Source of the DNA: Verrucomicrobiales bacterium
GTDB lineage: Bacteria; Verrucomicrobiota; Verrucomicrobiae; Limisphaerales; UBA9464
DNA: 8,067 bases
Assembly: GCA_005789375.1 (NCBI GenBank)
Contig: SXXZ01000262.1
Coordinates: forward strand, 1 to 8,067
Reading direction: 5' to 3'
Shown here: positions 1 to 6,556 of the stretch, in pieces
How the letters are laid out: each line of letters begins with the position of its first letter
Position numbering within the stretch: position 1 is the stretch's first letter
Notes under the pieces: generated by a model
Database searches by the model: none
The model's input: the letters and a program-made list of their open reading frames with translations, nothing else
What the model was told of the DNA's origin: nothing
Position numbers and translations under genes: made by a program

Positions 1-219
1 GGCAGCATCGCGGGTATTGGTGTGGCCATTAGTCAGGGAGTGACTACGGGGTTCAACGAGTCCGTCGAGAAGTGGATGACCGCGCACAATCCGTTCTTCG
101 AAGGACCCAGCTCAGACGCTCTTTCGTTGCTGCCCTTTGCTGGGTTGGTGGTGCTGCTGTACCTCGCTGGCAAGTCGGGGGAGTCGCAACAAAAAGCCGC
201 TGCAGGAAAGACATCCTGA
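1..219 (+). CDS. C-terminal end of an unidentified membrane protein (5' truncated by window)
   Basis: The frame is open from base 1 to a TGA at 217-219, giving 72 residues of a protein whose start lies left of the window. The visible part begins with a Gly/Ile/Ala-rich stretch (GSIAGIGVAI) that could end a membrane segment. A polar loop with NESVEKW follows, then one clear hydrophobic segment (LLPFAGLVVLLYLAG, about residues 46-60), then a short Lys/Gln/Ala-rich tail that is probably cytoplasmic. I do not recognise the family; the end of a transporter or other multi-pass protein is plausible. A GTG at 22-24 could in principle start a 65-residue small protein, but the frame stays open upstream and no ribosome-binding site is visible, so a truncated longer gene is more likely. 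It converges on the ALDH gene, with 48 bases between the stops. Confidence 0.6.
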   Translation, partial: GSIAGIGVAISQGVTTGFNESVEKWMTAHNPFFEGPSSDALSLLPFAGLVVLLYLAGKSGESQQKAAAGKTS

Positions 220-236
220 GCGGCCCTCGGGGTGGA

Positions 237-262
237 CGGGCTTAGGCTTGCACCCAGGCCCG
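237..262. terminator. GC-rich hairpin between convergent stops (no T-tract)
   Basis: CGGGCTTAGG (237-246) pairs with CCCAGGCCCG (253-262) around the six-base loop CTTGCA. This gives ten positions with one A-C mismatch and one G-T wobble. It sits in the 48-base gap between the plus-strand stop at 219 and the ALDH stop at 268. Neither strand has a T-run after the stem, so it is not a classic intrinsic terminator. It may act as a weak bidirectional terminator or as a 3'-end stabiliser. Confidence 0.45.
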
Positions 263-267
263 GGCGA

Positions 268-1704
268 TCACCAACCGTACTCGATGGAGCGGCGCTGCCA
301 GAGGAACTCGAACATGTTGCCCTCGTGGGGTTGATCCCAAGAAATCTTCATGGTCGAGACCGGGCCGATATTCAGGCGATCGATTTCGGTGAAGGCCTCG
401 AGGTCACGGATAAACGCCGGGTCTTTGGTGATCGCTGAACAGGCCAGAGTGTAGCCGATATTCTTGAGCACTTCAGGCTGGCTGCATTGGACCACACTGG
501 CGTAAGGGCAGAGGAACTCGCGGTTGGCCAACGGGTGGGCGAAGGAGTCGCAGCGCACGATGGTCGGCCGCATAAAGGTGCCGATGTCGCTCGAGACTTT
601 TCGGGAGCCACCGCGGTAGCGGGCGGTGACGTCTTCGGCGCCCGAGATCTTGAGACCGTCTTCGATTTGCCCATCGATGTAGTCGGCCATCTTGGGGTTG
701 GCGAAGCCGGAAAGCCGAGCCTCGGGATCGTCGGAAGGCGTGTGGGCGATGGGGCCCAGTTTCTTGGCCAGCGCATCGGCGATTTCTTCCGCGTACTTCG
801 GCACCACCACAGCACTGGCATTAATGCACGAGCGGCCGCCGTTGTCGGCGATGCTGGCGGCGATCACGTCGATGAAGTCCGGCCAGTTTTCGATCTGGTC
901 TTCGCCGATGACGAACTTGCTCCAACCCGGGCCATGAATCTGGATCGCCGGGTTGTGGGCGTACTGCTGGGTGGTGGATTTATCACCGAAGATCAAGGCC
1001 CGGCCGCACAAGTTGAGGATGGCGGCGGCTCCCTCGTGATCGGTGGGGTAGAAACCGAAGGCCTCAGCAGGAACCCCGGCGGCGATGAACGCTTGGATAA
1101 GTCGGTACGGCGTCCAGGGCTCCTCCTTGCCGGGCTTGATGATCACCGGCGTCTTGAGGGAGATGGCCGGGATCCAGAGGGAATTCACGGCCGGCGAATT
1201 GCTGGGCATCACCAGGCCGAGGGCGTTAGCCGTGGGGAAGAATGCAAGATTGGTTCCGAACTGCTCGCCGCGTCCTTTATCGAGGATGGTGAAGTCGAGC
1301 CCACGGGAGAGTCCGTTAAGGATTTCCGGCATGTGGGTCAGGGCGTAATGAATCTTCGCCATGTTCCGCTTCACCATCACATGGGGCAGACCGCTGGTGC
1401 TGCTGAGGGTTCGGATGTATTCGTCGGCGTTCTGGGTATGGCCGCGGTCTCCCAAAGGCAGCGTGCCGTTGAGGAACAAGTCACCGGCCTTGGCACTCAT
1501 GGCCATCAGTTCGGCGATCGTGAAGTGATTTAAGGCGGCTCGGGCGACTCCCAGCTTGGTGAGGTCTTTTTTGACGATGCCGGCATTCACGGACGAAACG
1601 ACGGCACAGACTTCTCCGGTGCGGAAATCTTTCACCTCGGTTTGCTCGAGGGAGGCGTAGTTGCGGCCGAGACGAATGACTGGGAGATGCGGAATGGTGC
1701 TCAT
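268..1704 (-). CDS. Aldehyde dehydrogenase superfamily enzyme, possibly CoA-acylating/LuxC-like
   Basis: A 478-residue protein of normal ALDH length, likely a cytosolic NAD(P)-dependent oxidoreductase. ALDH landmarks run in order: a nucleotide-fold segment around residues 164-174 (VMPSNSPAVN, where classic enzymes have PWNFP), KPGKEEP at 190-196 (cofactor-binding lysine region), GDKSTTQQY at 240-248, the nucleophile Cys293 in GGRSCINAS, and REFLCPYASVV at 395-405 matching the ExFGP region. At the position of the general-base motif (LELGG) it reads IHGPG (256-260), with no glutamate. Loss of that Glu with a G-P-G motif is seen in CoA-acylating aldehyde dehydrogenases such as EutE and is reminiscent of LuxC reductases, so acyl-CoA reductase or acylating activity is possible; the substrate is unknown. 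ATG at 1702-1704 lacks a Shine-Dalgarno. A 98-base gap rich in dyads separates it from the export operon, so it probably has its own promoter. Superfamily certain; subclass inferred. Confidence 0.9.
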   Translation of the reverse strand: MSTIPHLPVIRLGRNYASLEQTEVKDFRTGEVCAVVSSVNAGIVKKDLTKLGVARAALNHFTIAELMAMSAKAGDLFLNGTLPLGDRGHTQNADEYIRTLSSTSGLPHVMVKRNMAKIHYALTHMPEILNGLSRGLDFTILDKGRGEQFGTNLAFFPTANALGLVMPSNSPAVNSLWIPAISLKTPVIIKPGKEEPWTPYRLIQAFIAAGVPAEAFGFYPTDHEGAAAILNLCGRALIFGDKSTTQQYAHNPAIQIHGPGWSKFVIGEDQIENWPDFIDVIAASIADNGGRSCINASAVVVPKYAEEIADALAKKLGPIAHTPSDDPEARLSGFANPKMADYIDGQIEDGLKISGAEDVTARYRGGSRKVSSDIGTFMRPTIVRCDSFAHPLANREFLCPYASVVQCSQPEVLKNIGYTLACSAITKDPAFIRDLEAFTEIDRLNIGPVSTMKISWDQPHEGNMFEFLWQRRSIEYGW

Positions 1705-1713
1705 GGGATTCGA

Positions 1714-1726
1714 TGAACTGAGTTCA
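1714..1726. promoter_or_regulatory. 13-bp palindrome just upstream of the ALDH start (candidate operator)
   Basis: TGAACTGAGTTCA is a perfect 6-1-6 inverted repeat whose edge lies nine bases upstream of the ALDH ATG. It abuts the proposed -10 element of the ALDH promoter. The position and symmetry suit a dimeric regulator, but no regulator gene is in the window and the site could be chance. Confidence 0.3.
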
Positions 1727-1754
1727 AAATGGTACGCCTGCGTACAATTGGCAA
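1726..1754 (-). promoter_or_regulatory. Possible sigma70-like promoter for the ALDH gene
   Basis: On the minus strand TTGCCA (1749-1754; five of six to TTGACA) is followed after 17 bases by CATTTT (1726-1731; three of six to TATAAT). The spacing is ideal but the -10 is weak. The palindrome at 1732-1745 lies wholly within the spacer, which would suit an operator or an activator that distorts the spacer. Speculative. Confidence 0.25.
1732..1745. repeat. Perfect 6-2-6 inverted repeat GTACGC-CT-GCGTAC
   Basis: GTACGCCTGCGTAC has perfect six-base arms and a two-base gap. It shares bases 1737-1743 with the left arm of the plus-strand terminator stem, so in RNA the two structures exclude each other. 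In DNA it could be a protein-binding site between the proposed -35 and -10 of the ALDH promoter. Confidence 0.4.
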
Positions 1755-1767
1755 ACGCAGGTTTTTT
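1737..1767 (+). terminator. Plus-facing intrinsic terminator between two minus-strand genes
   Basis: CCTGCGT (1737-1743) pairs perfectly with ACGCAGG (1755-1761) around an 11-base loop and is followed directly by six Ts (1762-1767), the classic intrinsic terminator layout on the plus strand. Flanking arms GAGTTCAAAA (1720-1729) and TTTTTAACTC (1763-1772) can extend the stem by a further ten positions with one mismatch. Read on the minus strand the stem has no adjacent T-run (CGTACCATTTT follows), so it would be at best a weak terminator for tolC. No plus-strand gene lies just upstream; its target would be antisense transcription through the ALDH gene. Confidence 0.5.
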
Positions 1768-1802
1768 AACTCGGTGTGACCGGAACGATTAGGCGTCGAG
1801 GG

Positions 1803-3386
1803 TCAGGGTTTCTTGGCAGGAGCCGAGATTGATAATTTCTCGGCGACGGTGGCTGCGCGGTAGTCGGCCTGGGCTCGGAAACAGTCGGCGTCGATGTCCA
1901 CGGCGCTGACCTGGGCGTCGAAGGCGGCCTGTTCGCGCAACTGCAAGGCCAACAAGTCGGTGGCTCCGCGCATGAAGCGCTCGGTTTCGGCCTCTTGAAG
2001 CTCCACAGCCAATTCAACATTAAGCCGCGCTTGTAGGGTCTGCTCGTGAGCGGCACTCCAGGCCGAGAAGGAGTCGCGCACCTCGGTCTGGATTCGGTCT
2101 CGGGCAAACCGCTGCTCATGGGTGATTTGCTCCAGTTGGGATTCAATCTCCGCCACCCGACCCTTGGCCTCGCGCCGTTGCAGGGGTACTCGTAATTCGA
2201 CGCCCACCTGGACTTCGGTCTCGGTCTGGTCTTTGTAGCGGCGGTCGCCGTAATCGCGGTTGGCGCTGACGCCGGCATCCAGGTTCGGCAGGAGCTGGTT
2301 TCGGGCGAGGCGTTGATCGACTGCGAGTTTTTCTTGTGTGAGACTCAAACGTTTGAGCTCAGGTCGTACGGTGAGGGATCGCTGGAGGTCTTGCTGAAGG
2401 AGGCTCGCCTCCGGACCCACCGGGATGGGGAGGCTTGGGGGCAATCGATCCCGCGTGGCCACGGTGGGGTTTTCTTGTCCATCTCGGTAGAAGAGAGATA
2501 ACGCCAGCCCAGCCGCTTCGAAGCGACGGCGTGCCTGTACCATGGCCAATTCCCGCGAGACGATAAGCCGTCGATTGTCGGTGAGGACGATCCGGGCAAT
2601 TAATCCAGACTCGCTCTGGGTTTTGAGGGTATCCATGCGCTCACGGGCGACGCGCAACAAGGCTTCGGAAAGTCGCAACCGTTCTCCCGCCGCAAGCCAG
2701 CCATAGTAGCCCGCAGTGGCGGCTCGGATGAAGTCGATTTGCTGACGGTGAATCACCGGGTCGGCCAGTTCCTTATCGAGTCGTGCCTTGATGAGGGTCG
2801 CTCGCCGCCGGTCGATGGATCCGTCGCGCAGCAGCGGTAGTCGGAATCCGATGCGGGGTTCGCCGGAGCCCTGGGTGCGGCTCTTTTCGTAGTCTGGCAA
2901 CAAGCCGCCGGTGGTGACGCGATAGCCTCCGAAGAGGGTGCTGCCCCAGAGGCCGGTGAATTGCTCGAAGCCCGTGTCAACGGTGGTGCTTTGATAATAC
3001 CCACTGGGAGCGTCGAAGAGTCGGGAAAAGAACTGAAAATCGAAGGTGCCCCGCGCGCTCTGGAGGCGTCCGGCGGCGACATCGCGTTCGATGAGTGCGG
3101 CCAGCATGGGCGGGTATTGCTGACGGACCGAGTCGAGCACTTCGTGCAGAGTCAACGCGCTGGTTGCAGATGGGCTGGCGGTTGTTGGTGGCGTACTGGG
3201 CGTTTCCGCCGCCTGTAACCCTGGGAAAAAACTCCCCAGAATTAGACAAAGAGCGAGGCAGCGGACGGCGGTCCAATGGGCAGCGGAGGCACGGTGATCG
3301 TCCCCCCGTGCTCGCTGACTCTGGGCCGATGGCCTCGGGCCAGATCGCCGATTTAACTGGAGCGCTACGACGGACATCGCATTCAT
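1803..3386 (-). CDS. TolC-family outer-membrane efflux/secretion channel protein
   Basis: With the ATG at 3384-3386 the protein has 527 residues. TolC-type proteins are outer-membrane trimers with a periplasmic helical tunnel, forming the exit duct of tripartite pumps and type I secretion systems. A charged N-region precedes a signal-peptide core around residues 42-55 (CLALCLILGSFF), with likely cleavage after GLQA near residue 59. A Ser/Thr/Pro linker and two long helical repeats follow. Each repeat has OEP-type features: LTLHEVLDSV at 78-87, a helical hairpin around 235-300, RPELKRLSLTQEKL near 341-354, then LLPNLDAGVS near 365-374 and a second hairpin around 410-520 rich in Glu/Gln/Arg. 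The start was chosen because it lies 11 bases after the HlyD stop. A GTG at 3459-3461 is in frame but would overlap HlyD by 64 bases, and the second ATG three codons on is also possible. The N-region before the signal core is unusually long. It is last in the ABC-HlyD-TolC operon. Confidence 0.9.
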   Translation of the reverse strand: MNAMSVVALQLNRRSGPRPSAQSQRARGDDHRASAAHWTAVRCLALCLILGSFFPGLQAAETPSTPPTTASPSATSALTLHEVLDSVRQQYPPMLAALIERDVAAGRLQSARGTFDFQFFSRLFDAPSGYYQSTTVDTGFEQFTGLWGSTLFGGYRVTTGGLLPDYEKSRTQGSGEPRIGFRLPLLRDGSIDRRRATLIKARLDKELADPVIHRQQIDFIRAATAGYYGWLAAGERLRLSEALLRVARERMDTLKTQSESGLIARIVLTDNRRLIVSRELAMVQARRRFEAAGLALSLFYRDGQENPTVATRDRLPPSLPIPVGPEASLLQQDLQRSLTVRPELKRLSLTQEKLAVDQRLARNQLLPNLDAGVSANRDYGDRRYKDQTETEVQVGVELRVPLQRREAKGRVAEIESQLEQITHEQRFARDRIQTEVRDSFSAWSAAHEQTLQARLNVELAVELQEAETERFMRGATDLLALQLREQAAFDAQVSAVDIDADCFRAQADYRAATVAEKLSISAPAKKP

Positions 3387-3397
3387 CACGGGCAGAA

Positions 3398-4765
3398 TTA
3401 CTTCTTGGGATCCAACGCCTCTTCCGTGATCACCGGCGGGAATCCATTCAACTGACGCCACACCTCATACCACAGCGGAACCCGCTGCAGCAGGACCCAT
3501 CCGTTGGCGCGAACTCCTTGCCTGAGCCATCGGGAACCAGGCCACGGCACCGAAGTCGCTTTGCCATCTGGGCCCTGGACCACGTCTTGTTTCTCGGCCA
3601 CGAGGATGCGGAACTTTCCTTTGCCGTTGTCGGTCGGATCCACCAGCACGACTTCGCCGCCAAAGGTGCCCCGGGCCAAACTGGGCCAGCCGATCAATTG
3701 CAGTGCGGGCCAGCCCTCGAACTGGAGGCGTACCGGGCTGCCTTCACGCAGAATCTTCCCCTCGGGGCCGACCTCTCGGGGGGTGACCAGGGGCATGTCC
3801 TGCCCTTGAAGCCAGACTTCCACCATGGGTTTGTCGGTCTGGGCGATGATGGTGCAGAGCGGCGAACCGGCCCGAAGAAAAGTGCCCTCCGTGACCTGAA
3901 GGCGGAGGACGATGCCCGCCCGAGGAGAGGTCACCTTTTGCATCCGGGTCTGGCTGATCTGGATCTCGAACCCCGTCAGCGATTGTTCCGCGGAGGCCAG
4001 TTCGGCCCGCGCGGAATCCCGCTGTGCGGTAATGCCTTGGATGGCGGCCCGTAAGTCCACCGGAGTCCGCTCCAGCTCCGCTTGCGCGCGCTGCAACTCT
4101 GCCTCGGTCCGGTCTCGCTCCAGGGTGGCTAGTTCAAAATCCCGCTGGGACACAAGCCCGCGCTTGTCGGCGTGCAGCGCCTTGAATCGGTCGAATTGAA
4201 GGCGAGCCGTGTCGGCGGCGAACCGGGCGGCGGCCAGGCGAGTCTTGGCAGCTTCCATTGCCAGCGGGAGCGCACGTTCTTGCTCGCCAATTTGGAGGGC
4301 CAGCGATTCGACCCGAGTTTTGGCGGCATCGCGTCGGGCGTTGGCCGAATCTCGCTGCTGTAAAATGTTGGCTAAGAGGTTGGGATCGTTGTCCACGATC
4401 TCAAAGAGCGGGTCGCCTTCTTGAACCAGTTGACCCTCGACCACGAAGGATCGCTGCACCTTGCCCGGAAGCGGCGCCTCGATGGTCAGGCTTCGTTCCA
4501 ATGGATTGTAGGCAATGACTCGACCCGATCCGCTGACGAATTGGCGCCACGGCAATAAGATGAGCGCTATCAGCGCGATGACACACAGGACGGCCGACAC
4601 AGAGGTGACTTGGCGCAGACGCCGGGAGGAAGCCGTGTGGTCCAGCGCGCTGAATTTGCTCCGCCGGTCCAGCAGGGCCATGGCGGAGGGCGATCGAGAA
4701 TACGACGGAGAATGCAGAGGAACCTCCGATGTCCGGGGCTCAGTGGGGGCCGGTTCAAGGTTCAT
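3398..4765 (-). CDS. HlyD-family periplasmic adaptor (membrane fusion protein)
   Basis: A 455-residue adaptor that would join the ABC exporter to the TolC-like channel. A Pro/Ser-rich cytoplasmic N-tail (1-51) precedes one transmembrane anchor (about 55-72, VSAVLCVIALIALILLPW). The first half of a biotinyl-lipoyl-like domain lies near 93-125 (IEAPLPGKVQRSFVVEGQLV). A long Ala/Arg/Glu-rich coiled-coil hairpin covers about 128-275, and the second lipoyl half follows (TSPRAGIVLRLQVTEGTFLRAG, 279-300, split as TSPRAGIV and VTEGTFLRAG). A beta-barrel region covers about 312-395 and a C-terminal Trp-rich tail ends in DPKK. The full HlyD/EmrA architecture is present without truncation. Its ATG overlaps the ABC stop in an ATGA (4762-4765), so translation is probably coupled; there is no separate Shine-Dalgarno. 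Its stop lies 11 bases before the TolC start. The specific cargo is unknown. Confidence 0.92.
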   Translation of the reverse strand: MNLEPAPTEPRTSEVPLHSPSYSRSPSAMALLDRRSKFSALDHTASSRRLRQVTSVSAVLCVIALIALILLPWRQFVSGSGRVIAYNPLERSLTIEAPLPGKVQRSFVVEGQLVQEGDPLFEIVDNDPNLLANILQQRDSANARRDAAKTRVESLALQIGEQERALPLAMEAAKTRLAAARFAADTARLQFDRFKALHADKRGLVSQRDFELATLERDRTEAELQRAQAELERTPVDLRAAIQGITAQRDSARAELASAEQSLTGFEIQISQTRMQKVTSPRAGIVLRLQVTEGTFLRAGSPLCTIIAQTDKPMVEVWLQGQDMPLVTPREVGPEGKILREGSPVRLQFEGWPALQLIGWPSLARGTFGGEVVLVDPTDNGKGKFRILVAEKQDVVQGPDGKATSVPWPGSRWLRQGVRANGWVLLQRVPLWYEVWRQLNGFPPVITEEALDPKK

Positions 4766-6513
4766 GATCGGGGAGGAAGTTCGGAGCCGTGTCCGGGGCG
4801 ACTGAGGTGACAGTCGCCCAGATGGACAGAGCGGTCGCAGCGGCGGATGAGGTCGGGGTCGCGCGTCACCAACACAAGAGTGCTGGGTTCGCGAGCTTCA
4901 AACAGCGCGGCTTCGAGCTTTTCGAGTGTTTCAATTTCGAGTCCATCCAGAGTTTCGTCCACGAGCAACAACCGTGGCTTGCGAATGATGGCTCTGGCTA
5001 GAATCAGTCGGCTCCGCTGGGAACTGGTCAAGGGATGACCTCCCGAGCTGAGCAGTGTTTCGAGTCCGTCGGGCATCCGTTGAACAACCGCCTGCAAACC
5101 CACGCACTCGAGCGCGCCGTTTACGACGTCGATGCCAATGTCTGGCCGTCCAAGGCGGATGTTTTCAAGGAGGGATCCCTGAACGATCTCCTGCCCTCGA
5201 ACGAGGAAGACCTGACGTCGGAGTTCGCCCAGTTGCCAAAGCCGTAGGTCGATTCCGTTGAGCAGCACCTGGCCACTGGAGGGTTCCCGTAGGCCCGCCA
5301 AGAGGTCCAGCAGAGCGCTTCCGCCCTGCCCACAAGGGCTGACGATGCCAAGGGTTGAGCCGGGTGGGATCTCTAGGTCTTGGTTTTCTAGAACGGGCAG
5401 ACCACCGGCGGGTGTGTAGCTGACTCCGCGCACCTGCACTCGGATGCCTTTCTCGGAAACGACCGGTTTTTCGCCATTTTCTCGTTCGATGGGCAAATCT
5501 ACCAAATATCCCAATTTTTCAACGGAGGCCAACGCGTCATACCAGCTCTCCAAGTGTTTTCCGAGTTTGGAAATGGCTGCCACAATAGAGGCGACAATGA
5601 GCTCGCTGGCGACCAATTGACCGAGTGTGAGTTCAGCCCGAAGAACCAACCAGCCGCCGATGGAAAGCAGAGCTGCGCTGGCAATGGCCTGAAGCCCCAG
5701 CAGAGCAATGACCTGGCCTAAGAGAATTCGAAAATGGCTTTTTCGCGCCGCGAGGTAGTTCAGCGCCAACTGGTCGGCGCGAGAACACGCCATTTCGGCC
5801 GCACCGCTAACCCGGAAGAGCAGGGGAAACATGGCGATTTGCTCTAGCCAACCAACGACCGCGTGTTTGGCGTAGGATTCATCAATGCTGGTGCGGACCG
5901 CGCGGCGTCCTGGGATGAAGACGATGATCACCAGCAGGACCAATAGAACGAAGGCGAATGACAGAAGGAGAGGATGGTAGAATCCGAGGACTACCAATCC
6001 GATCAAGGTGCTGAAGAGGACGTTGATTCCATCCAGGAGTAGGCCCGAGGCGCTTTTCTGAATGGTGACCACATCGAAGAAGCGATTGACCAGTTCAGGG
6101 CCTTGATGTTTTTCCAGAATCTCCAGCGGAACTCGCGGGAGTCGAAACGCCAAATCGGCCGTCAGGCGCACAAAGATACGGCGTTGGATCAACTCCATCG
6201 CGTATTCTTGTCCTGCTCGTAGAACCCCCAGCATTCCGAGTAGGAACATCAGGAACACCGCGAGGACGATGAGTGCCTGGACATAAACGGGTTGTTCCCC
6301 GCCGAAGGCAAAATTGTTGACGACGGCATCGGCTGTCAACGGGGTCGCCAAGTAGAGGATTCCTGAGATGATAGACAGGACGAGAATGACGCGGATCTCT
6401 GAAGCCTCTGGCTGCAGCAGGGCCACGAAACGATGAAAAGGGCTCGGAGCGGAGGGGAGTCCAGTAGACAGAGTAGTCCTGCTTTGGGCAGGATTGTTAG
6501 AGTTTTGCCCCAT
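4762..6513 (-). CDS. ABC exporter (fused TMD-NBD) with degenerate ATPase motifs
   Basis: A 583-residue half-transporter, the inner-membrane component of the tripartite operon. After a polar N-tail (1-38) the type IV exporter membrane domain covers about 40-335. It has several hydrophobic spans and a conserved-looking coupling region (LTLGQLVASELIV at 296-308, then KLGKHLESWYDALASVEKLG at 316-335). There is no N-terminal C39 peptidase or HlyB-type domain. The nucleotide-binding domain covers about 355-570, but its motifs are eroded. Walker A reads SPCGQGGSA (392-400), with Gly398 where Lys is expected. The Q-loop region is LVRGQEIVQGS, with Arg439 at the usual Gln position. The signature is LTSSQ (495-499). 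The H-loop region is VTRDP (549-553) without His. Walker B RLLLVDE (514-520) keeps Asp519 and Glu520. The frame is intact, so this is not an obvious pseudogene. A sigma70-like promoter lies just upstream. ATP binding or turnover alone looks doubtful; it may pair with another ABC subunit. Confidence 0.9.
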   Translation of the reverse strand: MGQNSNNPAQSRTTLSTGLPSAPSPFHRFVALLQPEASEIRVILVLSIISGILYLATPLTADAVVNNFAFGGEQPVYVQALIVLAVFLMFLLGMLGVLRAGQEYAMELIQRRIFVRLTADLAFRLPRVPLEILEKHQGPELVNRFFDVVTIQKSASGLLLDGINVLFSTLIGLVVLGFYHPLLLSFAFVLLVLLVIIVFIPGRRAVRTSIDESYAKHAVVGWLEQIAMFPLLFRVSGAAEMACSRADQLALNYLAARKSHFRILLGQVIALLGLQAIASAALLSIGGWLVLRAELTLGQLVASELIVASIVAAISKLGKHLESWYDALASVEKLGYLVDLPIERENGEKPVVSEKGIRVQVRGVSYTPAGGLPVLENQDLEIPPGSTLGIVSPCGQGGSALLDLLAGLREPSSGQVLLNGIDLRLWQLGELRRQVFLVRGQEIVQGSLLENIRLGRPDIGIDVVNGALECVGLQAVVQRMPDGLETLLSSGGHPLTSSQRSRLILARAIIRKPRLLLVDETLDGLEIETLEKLEAALFEAREPSTLVLVTRDPDLIRRCDRSVHLGDCHLSRPGHGSELPPRS

Positions 6514-6527
6514 GGCGTTGGGAATAT

Positions 6528-6555
6528 GTTATAAACCGCATCTTTGATAAATCAA
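6528..6555 (-). promoter_or_regulatory. Sigma70-like promoter for the ABC-HlyD-TolC operon
   Basis: On the minus strand TTGATT (6550-6555; four of six to TTGACA) is followed after 16 bases by TATAAC (6528-6533; five of six to TATAAT). The -35 overlaps the rsuA stop codon. Initiation about seven bases after the -10 would fall near 6520, leaving only seven to eight bases before the ABC ATG at 6513, so the message would be nearly leaderless. This fits the absence of a Shine-Dalgarno there. Confidence 0.5.
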
Positions 6556-6556
6556 A
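6543..6556. repeat. AT-rich palindrome overlapping the -35 and the rsuA stop
   Basis: TTTGATAAATCAAA has perfect six-base arms with a two-base centre (five pairs and a four-base loop as RNA). It covers the stop codon of the upstream pseudouridine synthase gene and the proposed -35 of the export operon. It could be a repressor site; as a hairpin it is too AT-rich and lacks a T-tract, so terminator function is unlikely. Confidence 0.3.

Noticed and set aside
22..219. Independent 65-residue small protein starting at GTG 22
   Set aside because: The frame continues open to the window edge and encodes hydrophobic sequence upstream, so a truncated longer membrane protein is more likely.
487..1533. 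348-codon open frame on the plus strand
   Set aside because: It lies entirely antisense to the well-supported ALDH gene. Its translation is Gly/Asp/Val/Arg-rich and low in recognisable motifs, as expected for an antisense frame in GC-rich DNA.
3387..3461. Upstream GTG start for the TolC gene (552 residues)
   Set aside because: It would overlap the HlyD coding sequence by 64 bases and place a further 25 residues before an already long signal-peptide N-region. The ATG 11 bases after the HlyD stop is more plausible.
3095..4054. 319-codon open frame on the plus strand across the HlyD/TolC junction
   Set aside because: It is antisense to two genes with clear family motifs. Its product is Arg/Gly/Pro-rich with no domain, and there is no promoter or ribosome-binding site.
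4762..6513. ABC gene as a pseudogene
   Set aside because: The frame is uninterrupted over 583 codons, the membrane domain and Walker B are well preserved, and the gene is translationally coupled to intact partners. Degenerate motifs alone do not show loss of function.
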